A stretch of 64,000 nt of DNA from Collimonas fungivorans (GTDB lineage Bacteria > Pseudomonadota > Gammaproteobacteria > Burkholderiales > Burkholderiaceae_D), in contig NZ_CP013232.1 in the NCBI RefSeq assembly GCF_001584145.1, positions 4,402,001-4,466,000 of the forward strand. Direction: 5' to 3'. The position numbers were made by a program, and so were the translations under genes. Below the pieces are notes generated by a model. That model saw only the letters and a program-made list of their open reading frames with translations, made no database searches and had not been told where the DNA came from. Shown piece after piece: positions 26,010-35,059 of the stretch. Position 1 is the stretch's first letter. Every line of letters begins with the position of its first letter.

Positions 26010-26219
26010 TCAGAACTGATCCTTCTGGCGCTTTTCGAACTCGTGGATCTGCTTTTCAACTTCGTCCTTCTCGATCCCGTAGGCTTCCTGGATGCGGCCC
26101 GCCAGCTGGTCGCGCTTGCCGGCGATCCGATCCAGGTCGTCATCGGTCAGCTTGCCCCATTGTTCCTTGACGTTGCCCTTGAATTGTTTCCAGTTGCCTT
26201 GAATAGTGTCCCAGTTCAT
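26010..26219 (-). CDS. CsbD-family stress protein
   Basis: A 69-residue hydrophilic protein with the CsbD pattern MNWDTIQGNWKQFKGNVKEQWGKLTDDDLDRIAGKRDQLAGRIQEAYG. CsbD/YjbJ proteins are abundant under general and osmotic stress, and their molecular role is unclear. The start at 26219 follows CAAGGAGTGCACA. It is the first gene of the small stress group on this strand, divergent from the glutamate-synthase-like gene. Confidence 0.92.
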   Translation of the reverse strand: MNWDTIQGNWKQFKGNVKEQWGKLTDDDLDRIAGKRDQLAGRIQEAYGIEKDEVEKQIHEFEKRQKDQF

Positions 26220-26531
26220 TGTGCACTCCTTGACGGTTGTTAATTCGATGTCGGCCGATTGAATCCGCACGGCCGGCCTGACATGCAAGGGAGGTCTGTA
26301 AAGCGATGACGCTTGGTCGCCGCATTGCTACCCTTGCATCGGTGAGTTCATACTAACCAGCCGTCCGATGCGATGCTATAGGACAGGGACCGATGTCCTT
26401 GTAGGACAAACGGAAGCGCGGTCCGCACGGAACACGCTGTCAATGTGTAAAATTGTCAGCCTGCCACTGCCCGATGCGGTTCCCCACAAGCGAAGCGCCA
26501 TCTCAGCGGCAATCTTAAAAGGAAGGAAATC
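26220..26531. promoter_or_regulatory. 312-bp divergent region between csbD and the glutamate-synthase-like gene
   Basis: No gene is seen. At 26379-26406 three GGACA-type arms are packed together: TAGGACA, then TGTCC (inverted), then TAGGACA. The spacing suggests a regulator-binding array, possibly for the nearby NarL-type protein. CTGTCAATGTGTAAAATTGTCAG at about 26438-26460 has two TGTCA words. Both are inferences. Confidence 0.35.
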
Positions 26532-28148
26532 ATGAGAGTCAGTCGTTATCTAAGTTTCTGGGCAGTGCTGTCGCTGACTTTGCTGCTTGCCGCCGGCGCC
26601 GCGGCGGGCAAGATGGGATGGTGGTGGGCAGTGCTGCCCGGCCTGTTGACCGCGCTCGGCATCTGGGACATGAACCAGCGCAGCCACGCGATCCTGCGCA
26701 ACTATCCGCTGATGGGACATTTCCGCTTCCTGTTTGAGATGATCCGCCCCGAGATGCGCCAGTATTTTTTCGAGAGCGACAACGACGGCGCGCCGTTTAC
26801 CCGCAAGGAACGCAGCCTGGTCTACCAGCGCGCCAAGGGCGAAGTCGACAGCCGGCCGTTCGGCACCGAGCTCGACGTCAAGCTGCGCGGTTATGAATGG
26901 GTCGGCCATTCGCTGTCGCCGACCATCATCGCCAGCCACGATTTCCGCGTCACGGTCGGCGCCGAACGGGCGCAGCCGTATTCGATGTCGGTCTTCAATG
27001 TCTCGGCGATGAGCTTCGGCGCGCTGTCGGCCAATGCGATCCGCGCACTCAACCGCGGCGCCAAGAAAGGCGGCTTCGCCCACGATACCGGCGAAGGTTC
27101 GATCTCGCCCTACCATCGGGAATTCGGCGGCGACCTGCTGTGGCAGATCGCTTCCGGCTATTTCGGTTGCCGCAACGGCGATGGCAGCTTCAACGAAGAA
27201 AAATTCGTGGCGCAAGCCACAACGCCGCAGGTCAAGATGATCACGGTCAAGCTGTCGCAAGGCGCCAAGCCCGGCCACGGCGGCGTGCTGCCGGCGGCCA
27301 AGATCACGCCGGAGATATCCGCCACGCGCGGCGTGCCGATGGGCGTCGACTGCATCTCGCCGGCCACCCACTCGTCGTTTTCCAATCCTATCGGCCTGCT
27401 GGAATTCATCCAGAAACTGCGCACGCTGTCGGGCGACAAGCCAGTCGGATTCAAGCTGTGCGTCGGCCATCCCTGGGAATTTTTCGGCATCGTCAAAGCC
27501 ATGCTGCAGACCGGCATCCTGCCTGACTTCATCGTGGTCGACGGTTCCGAAGGCGGCACCGGCGCGGCGCCGCTGGAGTTTGTCGACCATGTCGGCATGC
27601 CCTTGCAGGAAGGCTTGCTGCTGGTGCATAACACCCTGCTCGGCGCCGGCCTGCGCGACCGCATCAAGATCGGCGCCAGCGGCAAGGTGATCACCGCCTT
27701 CGACCTGGCGCGCACGCTGGCGATTGGCGCCGACTGGTGCAACTCGGCGCGCGGGTTCATGTTTTCGCTGGGCTGCATCCAGTCGCAGAGCTGCCACACC
27801 GACCGCTGCCCTACCGGCGTCGCCACCCAGAATGTGGGCCGCCAGAAAGCGCTGGTAGTGCCGGACAAGGCTGAGCGCGTGTACCGCTTCCACGAAAGCA
27901 CTTTGCATGCGCTGCAGGAACTGGTGCAAGCCGCCGGCCTGCCGCATGCCTCGGCGCTACGCGCACATCACATCGTGCGCCGCACCTCGGACCATGAAGT
28001 GAAGCTGATGTCTGACTTGCTGCATTATCTGCAGCCGGGGGATTTGCTGAACCAGAAATACCGCTATCCGGTATTCGAGAAATACTGGCCGATTGCGCGC
28101 GCCGAGAGTTTTCATCCTGCGGCGCCAATCCGGGCCAGCGTCGGATAA
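26532..28148 (+). CDS. FMN-binding glutamate synthase family protein (GltB-domain, membrane-anchored)
   Basis: A 538-residue protein. Two hydrophobic segments lie at the N-terminus (about residues 8-47). A glutamate-synthase central/FMN domain follows, with MSFGALSANAIRALNRGAKKGGFAHDTGEGSISPYH near residue 160, KLSQGAKPGHGG, the FMN phosphate site GSEGGTGAAPLEF, and the iron-sulfur Cys cluster in LGCIQSQSCHTDRCPTGVATQ near residue 415. It lacks the amidotransferase domain, so it is not a complete GOGAT; the electron donor and substrate are unknown. AGGAAGGAAATC precedes the ATG. It is followed by a bidirectional terminator. Confidence 0.9.
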   Translation: MRVSRYLSFWAVLSLTLLLAAGAAAGKMGWWWAVLPGLLTALGIWDMNQRSHAILRNYPLMGHFRFLFEMIRPEMRQYFFESDNDGAPFTRKERSLVYQRAKGEVDSRPFGTELDVKLRGYEWVGHSLSPTIIASHDFRVTVGAERAQPYSMSVFNVSAMSFGALSANAIRALNRGAKKGGFAHDTGEGSISPYHREFGGDLLWQIASGYFGCRNGDGSFNEEKFVAQATTPQVKMITVKLSQGAKPGHGGVLPAAKITPEISATRGVPMGVDCISPATHSSFSNPIGLLEFIQKLRTLSGDKPVGFKLCVGHPWEFFGIVKAMLQTGILPDFIVVDGSEGGTGAAPLEFVDHVGMPLQEGLLLVHNTLLGAGLRDRIKIGASGKVITAFDLARTLAIGADWCNSARGFMFSLGCIQSQSCHTDRCPTGVATQNVGRQKALVVPDKAERVYRFHESTLHALQELVQAAGLPHASALRAHHIVRRTSDHEVKLMSDLLHYLQPGDLLNQKYRYPVFEKYWPIARAESFHPAAPIRASVG

Positions 28149-28150
28149 AA

Positions 28151-28184
28151 AAAAGCCAGGGTTGTTGTTAACCCTGGCTTTTTT
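28151..28184. terminator. Bidirectional intrinsic terminator
   Basis: AAAAGCCAGGGTT, loop of about six bases, AACCCTGGCTTTT. T-runs on both strands serve the convergent genes on each side. Confidence 0.9.
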
Positions 28185-28200
28185 GCTTTACGGCGCCGGT

Positions 28201-28863
28201 TCAGGCCTCGGCATCCGGCTGGTTCTGCGGCGCCGCCTTGATAAAGGCATCCAGTTCCTGGCAGTTCTGGTAGATGCCCATCACGGTCGGCATTGCCGAC
28301 AGATCGCATTTCAGGCGCTGTGCATTGAAGATCTGCGGCACCAGGCAGCAGTCGGCCAGCGTCGGCGTATCGCCGAAACAGAACTTGCCGGGCCGGCTAT
28401 CTCTGGCCAGCGTTACTTCCAGCGCCGCCAGGCCGCTCTCGCACCAATGCCGGTACCAGGCGTTCTTGGCGTTTTCATCCACCTTCAATTCGTGCACCAG
28501 GTAACGCAACACACGCAGGTTATTGAGCGGGTGGATGTCGCAGGCAATCGACAAGGCTATGCTGCGTACGAAAGCCCGGTCCAGCGCGGCCGGCGGCAGC
28601 AATGCCGGCGCCGGATGGATTTCTTCAAGGTACTCCAGGATCGCCAGCGACTGCGTCAGCACCGCCTGGCCGTCGACCGTATCGTCGTCGACCATGGTCG
28701 GCACCAGGCCGTCGCTGTTCAAGGTACGGTACATCTGGCTCAGCTGTTCACCGCCGTGCTTCAGCAGATGCACGGGCACGGTATCGTAGGGCATGCCTTT
28801 CAGGTTCAAGGCAATCCGTACCCGGTAAGAGGCAGAGCTGCGGAAATAGCTATACAGTTTCAT
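28201..28863 (-). CDS. maiA: Maleylacetoacetate/maleylpyruvate isomerase (zeta-class GST)
   Basis: A 220-residue zeta-class glutathione transferase. The signature SSASYRVRIALNLKG is at residues 9-23, and the N-terminal thioredoxin fold continues to LTQSLAILEYLEE near residue 80. The C-terminal helical domain has GDTPTLADCCLVPQ. It isomerises maleylacetoacetate (homogentisate route) or maleylpyruvate (gentisate route) using glutathione. The adjacent FAH-family hydrolase, 10 bases upstream, is the next enzyme in either pathway. The ring-cleaving dioxygenase is not nearby, so the route cannot be decided. Confidence 0.88.
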   Translation of the reverse strand: MKLYSYFRSSASYRVRIALNLKGMPYDTVPVHLLKHGGEQLSQMYRTLNSDGLVPTMVDDDTVDGQAVLTQSLAILEYLEEIHPAPALLPPAALDRAFVRSIALSIACDIHPLNNLRVLRYLVHELKVDENAKNAWYRHWCESGLAALEVTLARDSRPGKFCFGDTPTLADCCLVPQIFNAQRLKCDLSAMPTVMGIYQNCQELDAFIKAAPQNQPDAEA

Positions 28864-28873
28864 CGATATGTAC

Positions 28874-29569
28874 TCAGACCAGGCGTACGCGCAGATCGCC
28901 GACGCCGGCTACCGATCCTTCCAGCAGGTCGCCCTTGCCGACAGCCGCAACGCCGGCCGGAGTACCGGTAAAAATCAGGTCGCCGGCCTGCAGTTCAAAG
29001 TAGGCGGACAATTGTTCTATGGTCTCGGCGATGTTCCAGATCATCTGGTTGATATCGCCCTTCTGGCGCAGCGTGCCGTTGACATCCAGGTGGATATCGC
29101 CTTGCTCGATGACGCCGGTAGCGCCGACCGGATGGATCGGCGAAATCGGCGCCGAATGATCAAAACCCTTGCCGGTGCACCATGGCCGCCCCAGTTTCTT
29201 GGCCTCGCCCTGCAAATCGCGGCGGGTCATGTCGAGCCCGACGGCGTAGCCCCAGATGTGCTTGACGGCTTCCGCTGCCGGGATATTCTTGCCGCCGGTA
29301 GACAAAGCCACCACCAGCTCGATTTCGTGATGCAGGTCCTGGGTCATCGATGGATAAGGCATCTCGCCTATGCTGCCATGGGCGACCGGCAGCACTGCAT
29401 CGGCAGGCTTCATGAAGAAGAACGGCGCTTCACGGCCGCTGCTGCCCATTTCCTTGGCGTGTTCGGCATAATTGCGGCCGACGCAATAAATCCGGTGCAC
29501 CGGAAACAATTGATCGCTGCCTGCTACGGGGACGGCTGCTGCCGGTTTGGGTGGAAAAACGAAGTGCAT
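28874..29569 (-). CDS. Fumarylacetoacetate/fumarylpyruvate hydrolase family protein
   Basis: A 231-residue FAH-domain protein. It carries RIYCVGRNYAEHAKEMG near residue 26, the metal-binding Glu in DLHHEIELVVAL, GYAVGLDMTRRDLQ, and the C-terminal GDLIFTGTPAGVAAV. Its length fits the short single-domain fumarylpyruvate hydrolases rather than eukaryotic FAH. It is co-transcribed with the zeta GST downstream. The start at 29569 follows AGGAGCTTCC; the frame to 29626 has no such site. Confidence 0.88.
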   Translation of the reverse strand: MHFVFPPKPAAAVPVAGSDQLFPVHRIYCVGRNYAEHAKEMGSSGREAPFFFMKPADAVLPVAHGSIGEMPYPSMTQDLHHEIELVVALSTGGKNIPAAEAVKHIWGYAVGLDMTRRDLQGEAKKLGRPWCTGKGFDHSAPISPIHPVGATGVIEQGDIHLDVNGTLRQKGDINQMIWNIAETIEQLSAYFELQAGDLIFTGTPAGVAAVGKGDLLEGSVAGVGDLRVRLV

Positions 29570-29622
29570 GGAAGCTCCTTTTTCAATACCGCCGTCATGC
29601 CGGCAGCAAACAATGTCTGAAC

Positions 29623-30801
29623 TCAATTCTCGCCGAGAAACTGCCCCAGGCGACGCACTGCTTCTTGCAGATTCTCCATCGATGTCGCATACGACAGACG
29701 GATGTAATGTTGCGCGGTATACGGGCCGAAGTCGAGGCCGGAAACCATGCTGACGCCGGCCTGATTCAAAACTTCCTTGACGAACTTGTCGGCGTCGTCA
29801 CCTTCCTTAAGCAGGGCGCTGCAATCCGCATACACATAAAATGCGCCGTCCGGCAGCACCGGCACCTTGAAACCCAATTCGACCAACGCCGGCACCAGGT
29901 AATCGCGGCGGCACTTGAATTCGCTCCTGCGCTCTTCATACAGGGCCAGCGAAGCAGGCTCGAAGCAAGCCAGCGCTGCATGCTGGGCAATCGCCGAGGG
30001 GCAGATGAACAAGTTCTGCGCGAGTTTTTCGATAGGCGCCACCAGCGATTCCGGCAGCACCAGCCAGCCGAGACGCCAGCCGGTCATGTTGAAGTATTTG
30101 GAGAAACTGTTGATGACGATGATGTCGTCGCCCAGAGACAGCGCCGAAAACGGCTCGCCCTCGTAGCTCAGGCCCTGGTAGATTTCGTCGACGATGGAAA
30201 AACCGCCCTTGCCGCGCACGGTGGCGATGATCTTGGCCAACTCGCTGTGCAGGATCGAAGTGCCGGTGGGGTTCGACGGCGATGCCAGCAGCACGCCGCG
30301 CGTATGTTCACCCCAGTGCCCCTGCACCATGCGGTCCGACAGCTGGAAGCGCTGCTCTGGGCCGCTGGCGATCATTTTCGCCTGGCCATCGAAGGCGGCG
30401 ACGAAGTGGCGGTTGCAAGGATAGGACGGGTCCGGCATCAGCACTTCGCTGCCCTTCTCCACCAGTGCGGCGCAAGCCAGCAGCAACGCGGCCGAAGCGC
30501 CGGCGGTGACGACGATGCGCTCGGGTGCGATATCGAGGCCGAATACCTGGCGGTAATGGGCCGAGATCGCTTCCCGCAGCGCCGGCAGGCCGGTGGCCGA
30601 GGTGTATTGCATCTTGCCGCCGGCCATGGCCTTGGCGGCAGCTTCGATCACCAGCGGCGCCGCGGTGAAATCAGGCTCGCCGATACCCATGTGGATGATA
30701 TGGCGGCCTTGCCGTTCCAGCGCTGCAGCCATTTTTGCCAGCTCCATCACATGGAAGGGTGCGATGTTATCGAGGCGTGAAGCCAGGTGCGAGAATGTCA
30801 T
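29623..30801 (-). CDS. PLP-dependent class I/II aminotransferase
   Basis: A 392-residue fold-type I aminotransferase with GEPDFTAAP near residue 41, YTSATGLPALREAI near 65, SPSNPTGT near 176, the PLP-Lys in SFSKYFNMTGWRLGW (Lys about residue 238), and a C-terminal IRLSYATS. This is the AspC/AlaA-like branch; many annotations read alanine or aspartate aminotransferase. The substrate cannot be set by eye. It is separated by 53 bases from the FAH gene downstream and may share its transcript. Confidence 0.88.
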   Translation of the reverse strand: MTFSHLASRLDNIAPFHVMELAKMAAALERQGRHIIHMGIGEPDFTAAPLVIEAAAKAMAGGKMQYTSATGLPALREAISAHYRQVFGLDIAPERIVVTAGASAALLLACAALVEKGSEVLMPDPSYPCNRHFVAAFDGQAKMIASGPEQRFQLSDRMVQGHWGEHTRGVLLASPSNPTGTSILHSELAKIIATVRGKGGFSIVDEIYQGLSYEGEPFSALSLGDDIIVINSFSKYFNMTGWRLGWLVLPESLVAPIEKLAQNLFICPSAIAQHAALACFEPASLALYEERRSEFKCRRDYLVPALVELGFKVPVLPDGAFYVYADCSALLKEGDDADKFVKEVLNQAGVSMVSGLDFGPYTAQHYIRLSYATSMENLQEAVRRLGQFLGEN

Positions 30802-30909
30802 GAATGCTTTTCCGAATGGCGCCGCGCCGCCCGCTGGCGCCTCGCCTGAAACACGGAACCGATGCGCGCTGACGCGGCATCCGCGGCTCCGCCTACATTA
30901 GTTGCCGGG

Positions 30910-31380
30910 TCAGGATTTCTTGCCGGCGCCGATTTCCGTGGCGCGCGTCTTGGCGGCAAACTTGTCCAGCACGCCGTTCACATATTTGTGGCCATCGATG
31001 CCCCCGAACGATTTGGTCAGTTCGACCGCTTCGTTGATCACCACGCGATAAGGAATTTCAACGTGGTTCTGCAGTTCGAAAGCACCGATCAGCAAAGCCG
31101 CGTGCTCCACCGGCGACAGTTCGCTGATCTTGCGGTCGATCAGCGGCTCCAGGCCGGCGCGCAATGGGGCCGCGTCCTTGATCGCACCGTACAGCAGCGA
31201 GTTGAAATGCTCGGCGTCGGCTTTGTCGAAACCGTGCGCCTGGCGAATGTTTTCGCTGATCGCCGTCACGTCTTCATTGTTCAACAGCCATTGATACAGG
31301 CCCTGCAACGCAAATTCGCGCGCGCGGTGACGTGGCGTGCGGCTCTTGCTCGGATTGGCGTGCAAAGTTTTATTAGTCAT
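30910..31380 (-). CDS. nusB: Transcription antitermination factor NusB
   Basis: A 156-residue all-helical NusB protein with [19 protein letters not shown] near residue 15, [23 protein letters not shown] and [30 protein letters not shown]. It binds boxA RNA with S10 during rRNA antitermination. The start at 31380 ([12 protein letters not shown]) is preferred over 31449. It lies 75 bases downstream of ribH; the ribBX-ribH-nusB order is widely conserved in proteobacteria. Confidence 0.94.
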   Translation of the reverse strand: MTNKTLHANPSKSRTPRHRAREFALQGLYQWLLNNEDVTAISENIRQAHGFDKADAEHFNSLLYGAIKDAAPLRAGLEPLIDRKISELSPVEHAALLIGAFELQNHVEIPYRVVINEAVELTKSFGGIDGHKYVNGVLDKFAAKTRATEIGAGKKS

Positions 31381-31455
31381 AATTTTTCCAGCTGGTACGT
31401 CAAAATTCAAACACAAAAAGTAAGGCACCACCGGCGCCTTGCCTGTCACAACATC

Positions 31456-31941
31456 TTATTCTTCGCTGGTGGCTTCCGCCAGCTCTTCCAGCGCGATCGC
31501 CAGGTTGGCCATTTCCACCGCCACCCGCGCGGCGTCGGTGCCCTTCTCTTCCATCCGGGCCTCGGCCTGCTCGTCGTTCTCGGTGGTCAGCACGGCGTTC
31601 GCAATCGGAATGCCGGCATCGAGGCCGACGCGCGTGATGCCGGCGCCGGATTCATTCGAGACCAGCTCGAAATGGTAAGTCTCGCCGCGGATCACGGCGC
31701 CGATCGCGATCAGCGCGTCGAACTGCATGGTTTCGGCCATCTTCTGCAGCGCCAGCGGAATTTCCAGCGCGCCGGGCACGGTCACGTGCAGGATGTCTTC
31801 ATCCGCCACGCCCAGGTGCTTCAGCTCCGCCAGGCAGGCTGAGATCAAACCGTGGCAGACGTCTTCATTGAAGCGGGCTTGCACAATACCGATGCGCAAA
31901 TCTGCACCATCCAGATTGGTTTCGTAAATTCCGACTGTCAT
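31456..31941 (-). CDS. ribH: 6,7-dimethyl-8-ribityllumazine synthase
   Basis: A 161-residue lumazine synthase. [18 protein letters not shown] carries the active-site Phe, [16 protein letters not shown] is near residue 58, and [19 protein letters not shown] near 80 contains the catalytic His. It joins the pyrimidine intermediate with dihydroxybutanone phosphate in riboflavin synthesis. It follows the ribBX gene, which makes the four-carbon unit, on the same strand after an 89-base gap. Confidence 0.95.
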   Translation of the reverse strand: MTVGIYETNLDGADLRIGIVQARFNEDVCHGLISACLAELKHLGVADEDILHVTVPGALEIPLALQKMAETMQFDALIAIGAVIRGETYHFELVSNESGAGITRVGLDAGIPIANAVLTTENDEQAEARMEEKGTDAARVAVEMANLAIALEELAEATSEE

Positions 31942-32030
31942 GGCTTTCCTCTTATGCGCACTTGGCGCTTATCTACTGATGATTTACAAAAAAACGTTAC
32001 GCGAACACGCAACAACAACCACTGCTACCT

Positions 32031-33143
32031 TCAGGCATTCGGCTTGTTCTGGTAGCCGGTGACCTCCAGGTCGTAACCTGTCATCGACGGCATCTTGCGC
32101 GGGCTGGCCAGCAATTTCATCTTGCCGACGCCGAGGTCCTTCAGGATCTGTGCGCCGATGCCGTATGTCCGCAGGTCGACCCGCGGCGGCGGCGGCTTGA
32201 CGCCGCTGCAGGCCGCTTCCAGCGCAGCGAACTTGGCGAAGATCTGGTCGGCCGATTCTTCGCAGTTGAGCAGCACCACCACGCCGCACGGCGAAGCGGA
32301 GATTGCCGCCAGCGCCGACGCCATGTTCCAGGAATGGTTGGTGGCTTCGGTTTCCAGCAAGTCCAGGATGGACACCGGCTGGTGCACGCGCACCAGGGTT
32401 TCCACATCCGGCGCCGGCGTGCCGTGCAGCAGGGCCAGGTGGGCGCCGCCGCTTGGCGTGTCGCGATAGGCAATGGTCTTGAACGTGCCTTGGGCAGTGT
32501 GAGTAGTACGTTCGGCCAGGCGCTCGACTATGCTTTCGTGCTGGCCGCGGTAATGGATCAGGTCGGCGATGGTGCCGACCTTGAGGCCGTGTTCCTTGGA
32601 GAATTCCAGCAGATCAGGCAGGCGCGCCATGGTGCCGTCTTCCTTGAGGATTTCGCAGATCACGGCGGCCGGCGTCAGGCCCGCCATTTCGGTCAGGTCG
32701 CAACCGGCTTCGGTATGGCCGGCGCGCATCAGCACACCGCCCTTGCGCGCCTTGATCGGGAAAATATGGCCCGGCTGCACGATATCGCCAGCCTTGGCGC
32801 CGGCCGCTACCGCTACCTGGATGGTGCGGGCGCGGTCGGCGGCGGAGATGCCGGTAGTGACGCCTTCGGCGGCTTCGATCGATACCGTGAAATTGGTGCC
32901 GTAGGCGGTGCCGTTGCGGCTGGTCATCATGCCCAGGTTGAGCTGGTCGCAGCGTTCCTCGGTCAAGGTCAGGCAGACCAGGCCGCGCGCATATTTCACC
33001 ATGAAATTGATGGCTTCCGGCGTCACAAAATCGGCGGCGAGCACCAGGTCGCCCTCGTTTTCACGATCTTCCTCATCTACCAGAATCACCATGCGCCCGG
33101 CACGGAGTTCAGCAATGATTTCCTCTGTTGTTGCAATTGACAT
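32031..33143 (-). CDS. ribBX: 3,4-dihydroxy-2-butanone-4-phosphate synthase with degenerate GTP cyclohydrolase II domain (RibBX)
   Basis: A 370-residue protein. The N-terminal RibB domain (about 1-205) is intact: [51 protein letters not shown]. The C-terminal RibA-like domain (about 205-365) lacks the zinc-binding C-x2-GD-x7-C-x-C of real GTP cyclohydrolase II; the position reads [19 protein letters not shown] with no Cys. It therefore matches the RibBX class, whose second domain has no cyclohydrolase activity. A true RibA should be elsewhere in the genome. No FMN riboswitch (RFN) core is visible in the 243 bases upstream. Confidence 0.9.
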   Translation of the reverse strand: MSIATTEEIIAELRAGRMVILVDEEDRENEGDLVLAADFVTPEAINFMVKYARGLVCLTLTEERCDQLNLGMMTSRNGTAYGTNFTVSIEAAEGVTTGISAADRARTIQVAVAAGAKAGDIVQPGHIFPIKARKGGVLMRAGHTEAGCDLTEMAGLTPAAVICEILKEDGTMARLPDLLEFSKEHGLKVGTIADLIHYRGQHESIVERLAERTTHTAQGTFKTIAYRDTPSGGAHLALLHGTPAPDVETLVRVHQPVSILDLLETEATNHSWNMASALAAISASPCGVVVLLNCEESADQIFAKFAALEAACSGVKPPPPRVDLRTYGIGAQILKDLGVGKMKLLASPRKMPSMTGYDLEVTGYQNKPNA

Positions 33144-33386
33144 GTTTCGCCTTGGAGATAACCGGCCCGGAAGCCGCCTTATGGGTAGCCTGGTCCAGCT
33201 TTGCTATAAATCTTGCTATGAAGGTTGCGGTTTATAGACTCAGGGCTGCTGCTGAGCAACCCGGTTAAAACAAACATAAACCAGAGGTCGCTATTTTAAA
33301 GGATTTAGCAGACTGAAAATGTTTTACGGACGCCAGTTTGCCGCTGTTTTATATCAAGATCTGGCCAAAACCCGGTATCGCTGCTC

Positions 33387-34445
33387 TCAGGCCGCCAATG
33401 GTTGCATGTTTGCCAATGCATCCATCAACAACCGAGGATCGCCCAGGGCCAGTCTTTTGGAATCCGACAGCGCCTGCCGGAACGATTTGGCGCCCGGCAC
33501 GCCGGCCATCAGGCCCAGCATGTGGCGGGTGATGCTGTTCAGGCGCAAGCCCTTGCCGTCGTGTCCGTGCAGCGCCAGCTGCTGGCGGATATAAGGCAGC
33601 ATGGCCTCGATCACCTCGGCGCGCGTCTTCGGCACGGCATCGGCGGCGCCGTAGTAGCGGGAATCGAAATCGGCCATCAGGTAGGGATTGTGATAGGCCT
33701 CGCGGCCCAGCATCACGCCGTCGACATATTGCAGGTGGAAATCGATTTCCTCGGTAGTCTTGATGGCGCCGTTGATGATGATTTCCAGCTCCGGAAAATC
33801 GCGCGCCAGCTGGTAGGCGTATTCGTACTTGAGCGGCGGGATTTCACGGTTTTCCTTGGGGCTGAGCCCCTTCAGGATGGCATTGCGCGCGTGCACGATG
33901 AAGGTCTGGCAACCGGCTTGCGCCACGGTACCGACAAAATCGCGGACAAATTCATAGGATTCGGTCTTGTCGATGCCAATCCGGTGCTTGACGGTAACAT
34001 CGATGTTCACCGCATCGCGCATTGCCTTGACGCAATCGGCCACCAGCTCGGCCTCCGCCATCAGGCAGGCGCCAAACGCGCCCTTCTGCACCCGTTCGGA
34101 CGGGCAGCCGCAGTTCAGGTTGATCTCGTCGTAACCCCATTCCTGGCCCAGTTTGGCGCTCTTGGCCAGGTCGGCCGGCTCGCTGCCGCCCAGCTGCAGG
34201 GCGACCGGATGCTCTATGTCGTTGAAATCGAGGTGGCGCGGCACGTCACCGTGCAGCAAGGCGCCGGTGGTCACCATTTCGGTGTAGAGCCAGGTGTGGC
34301 GGGTGATCTGGCGGTGGAACACGCGGCAGTGGCGGTCGGTCCAGTCCATCATGGGCGCAACAGAAATTCTGCGCGCCCCTGATTTCACCAACTTATCAAT
34401 GCCGGCGCGGCTTTCAGCGGTGTTTGAAACTATTTGAGAACTCAC
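33387..34445 (-). CDS. dusA: tRNA-dihydrouridine(20/20a) synthase DusA
   Basis: A 352-residue FMN enzyme of the DusA group. It has [73 protein letters not shown] with the catalytic Cys, [29 protein letters not shown] and [13 protein letters not shown]. It reduces uridines in the tRNA D-loop. Its 5' end is the attachment site of an integrated element (att core at 34340-34361). The first about 35 codons therefore come from the element; the GTG at 34445 or the GTG at 34388 (before [11 protein letters not shown]) may be the working start. The displaced original start is at 43757-43837. Confidence 0.93.
   Translation of the reverse strand: MSSQIVSNTAESRAGIDKLVKSGARRISVAPMMDWTDRHCRVFHRQITRHTWLYTEMVTTGALLHGDVPRHLDFNDIEHPVALQLGGSEPADLAKSAKLGQEWGYDEINLNCGCPSERVQKGAFGACLMAEAELVADCVKAMRDAVNIDVTVKHRIGIDKTESYEFVRDFVGTVAQAGCQTFIVHARNAILKGLSPKENREIPPLKYEYAYQLARDFPELEIIINGAIKTTEEIDFHLQYVDGVMLGREAYHNPYLMADFDSRYYGAADAVPKTRAEVIEAMLPYIRQQLALHGHDGKGLRLNSITRHMLGLMAGVPGAKSFRQALSDSKRLALGDPRLLMDALANMQPLAA
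34340..34361. other. attL: left attachment site inside dusA
   Basis: TCCAGTCCATCATG followed by GGCGCAAC encodes APMMDW on the minus strand. The same 14-mer plus a similar tail (AGCGCCAC) recurs in direct orientation at 43780-43801. The dusA 5' end is an established integration hotspot for tyrosine-recombinase elements. Confidence 0.82.
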
Positions 34446-34483
34446 GAAAATTCACGTTTATTAATGGTTTATCATTCGTCACT

Positions 34484-34499
34484 GGACAAAAATTGGACA
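34484..34499. repeat. GGACAAAAATTGGACA, left copy (element end repeat)
   Basis: The exact 16-mer recurs in direct orientation at 43714-43729. Both copies lie inside the element near an att site, and this one is 12 bases before the integrase start. A possible integrase arm site or promoter element. Confidence 0.7.
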
Positions 34500-34511
34500 G
34501 AATTTAAGGCA

Positions 34512-34850
34512 ATGGCAACTATTCAAAAAAATCGGCAAGCGCTGGCGTGCCAGGGTTCGTAAACAGGGTTTTCCAGCTGTAAGCGAAATGTTTGATACAA
34601 AAGCACGTGCCCAGGAATGGGCATCTAAGGTCGAATCCGACATGCGGGCGCTGAAATTTCAGGATGAACGTATCATATCAGACCTGACGTTAGGCACCCT
34701 GATCGACCGCTATACGGAGGAGATCGGCGCCAAAAAGTCATTTGGCAAGAATAAAACCGCCGTCTTGGCTTCGCTCAAAATCGCACTTGGCGACATCTTG
34801 CTGCCCAATCTGACATCCGACCGTCTTGTTGACTATATTGAAATGCGCAG
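34512..34850 (+). pseudogene. Tyrosine integrase, N-terminal remnant (frameshifted and truncated)
   Basis: From the ATG at 34512 the frame is MATIQK, then breaks in a run of seven A (34525-34531). With one A fewer it continues as IGKRWRARVRKQGFPAVSE into the open frame from 34588 (MFDTKARAQEWASKVESDM ... LVDYIEMRS). This is the arm-binding and core-binding N-terminus of a phage-type integrase. The catalytic domain (R-H-R-Y) is missing, replaced at about 34850 by an IS3 fragment. It sits 150 bases from attL and is the likely original integrase of the element. Confidence 0.82.
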
Positions 34851-34851
34851 T

Positions 34852-34984
34852 ACTGGCTACAGAAAGTCGCTGCCAACACGCAGTACATCGAGCCAGGCAG
34901 CCCGTGGGAGAACGGCTACTGCGAGTCCTTCAACGGAAAACTCCGTGATGAATTTCTGAACGGAGAGATCTTCCACAGCCTCAG
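34852..34984 (+). mobile_element. IS3-family transposase (OrfB) C-terminal fragment
   Basis: In the frame beginning at 34852 the sequence reads [20 protein letters not shown] and then [22 protein letters not shown]. This is the conserved end of the DDE domain of IS407-group IS3 transposases, including the final catalytic Glu in ENGYCESFN. Homology stops at about 34984. Neither the 5' part nor terminal inverted repeats are seen, so it is a remnant joining the integrase stump to the nadC region. Confidence 0.82.
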
Positions 34985-35059
34985 GTGTATTTCGGGATCG
35001 GAGAGGAAGTCGCGGCGGAACAGTTGCGGGCGTTTTTCAAAGAGCGCCGCACGGCGGGC

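Noticed and set aside
33144..33386. FMN riboswitch ahead of ribBX
   Set aside because: No RFN-type conserved segments are visible in this gap on the minus strand.
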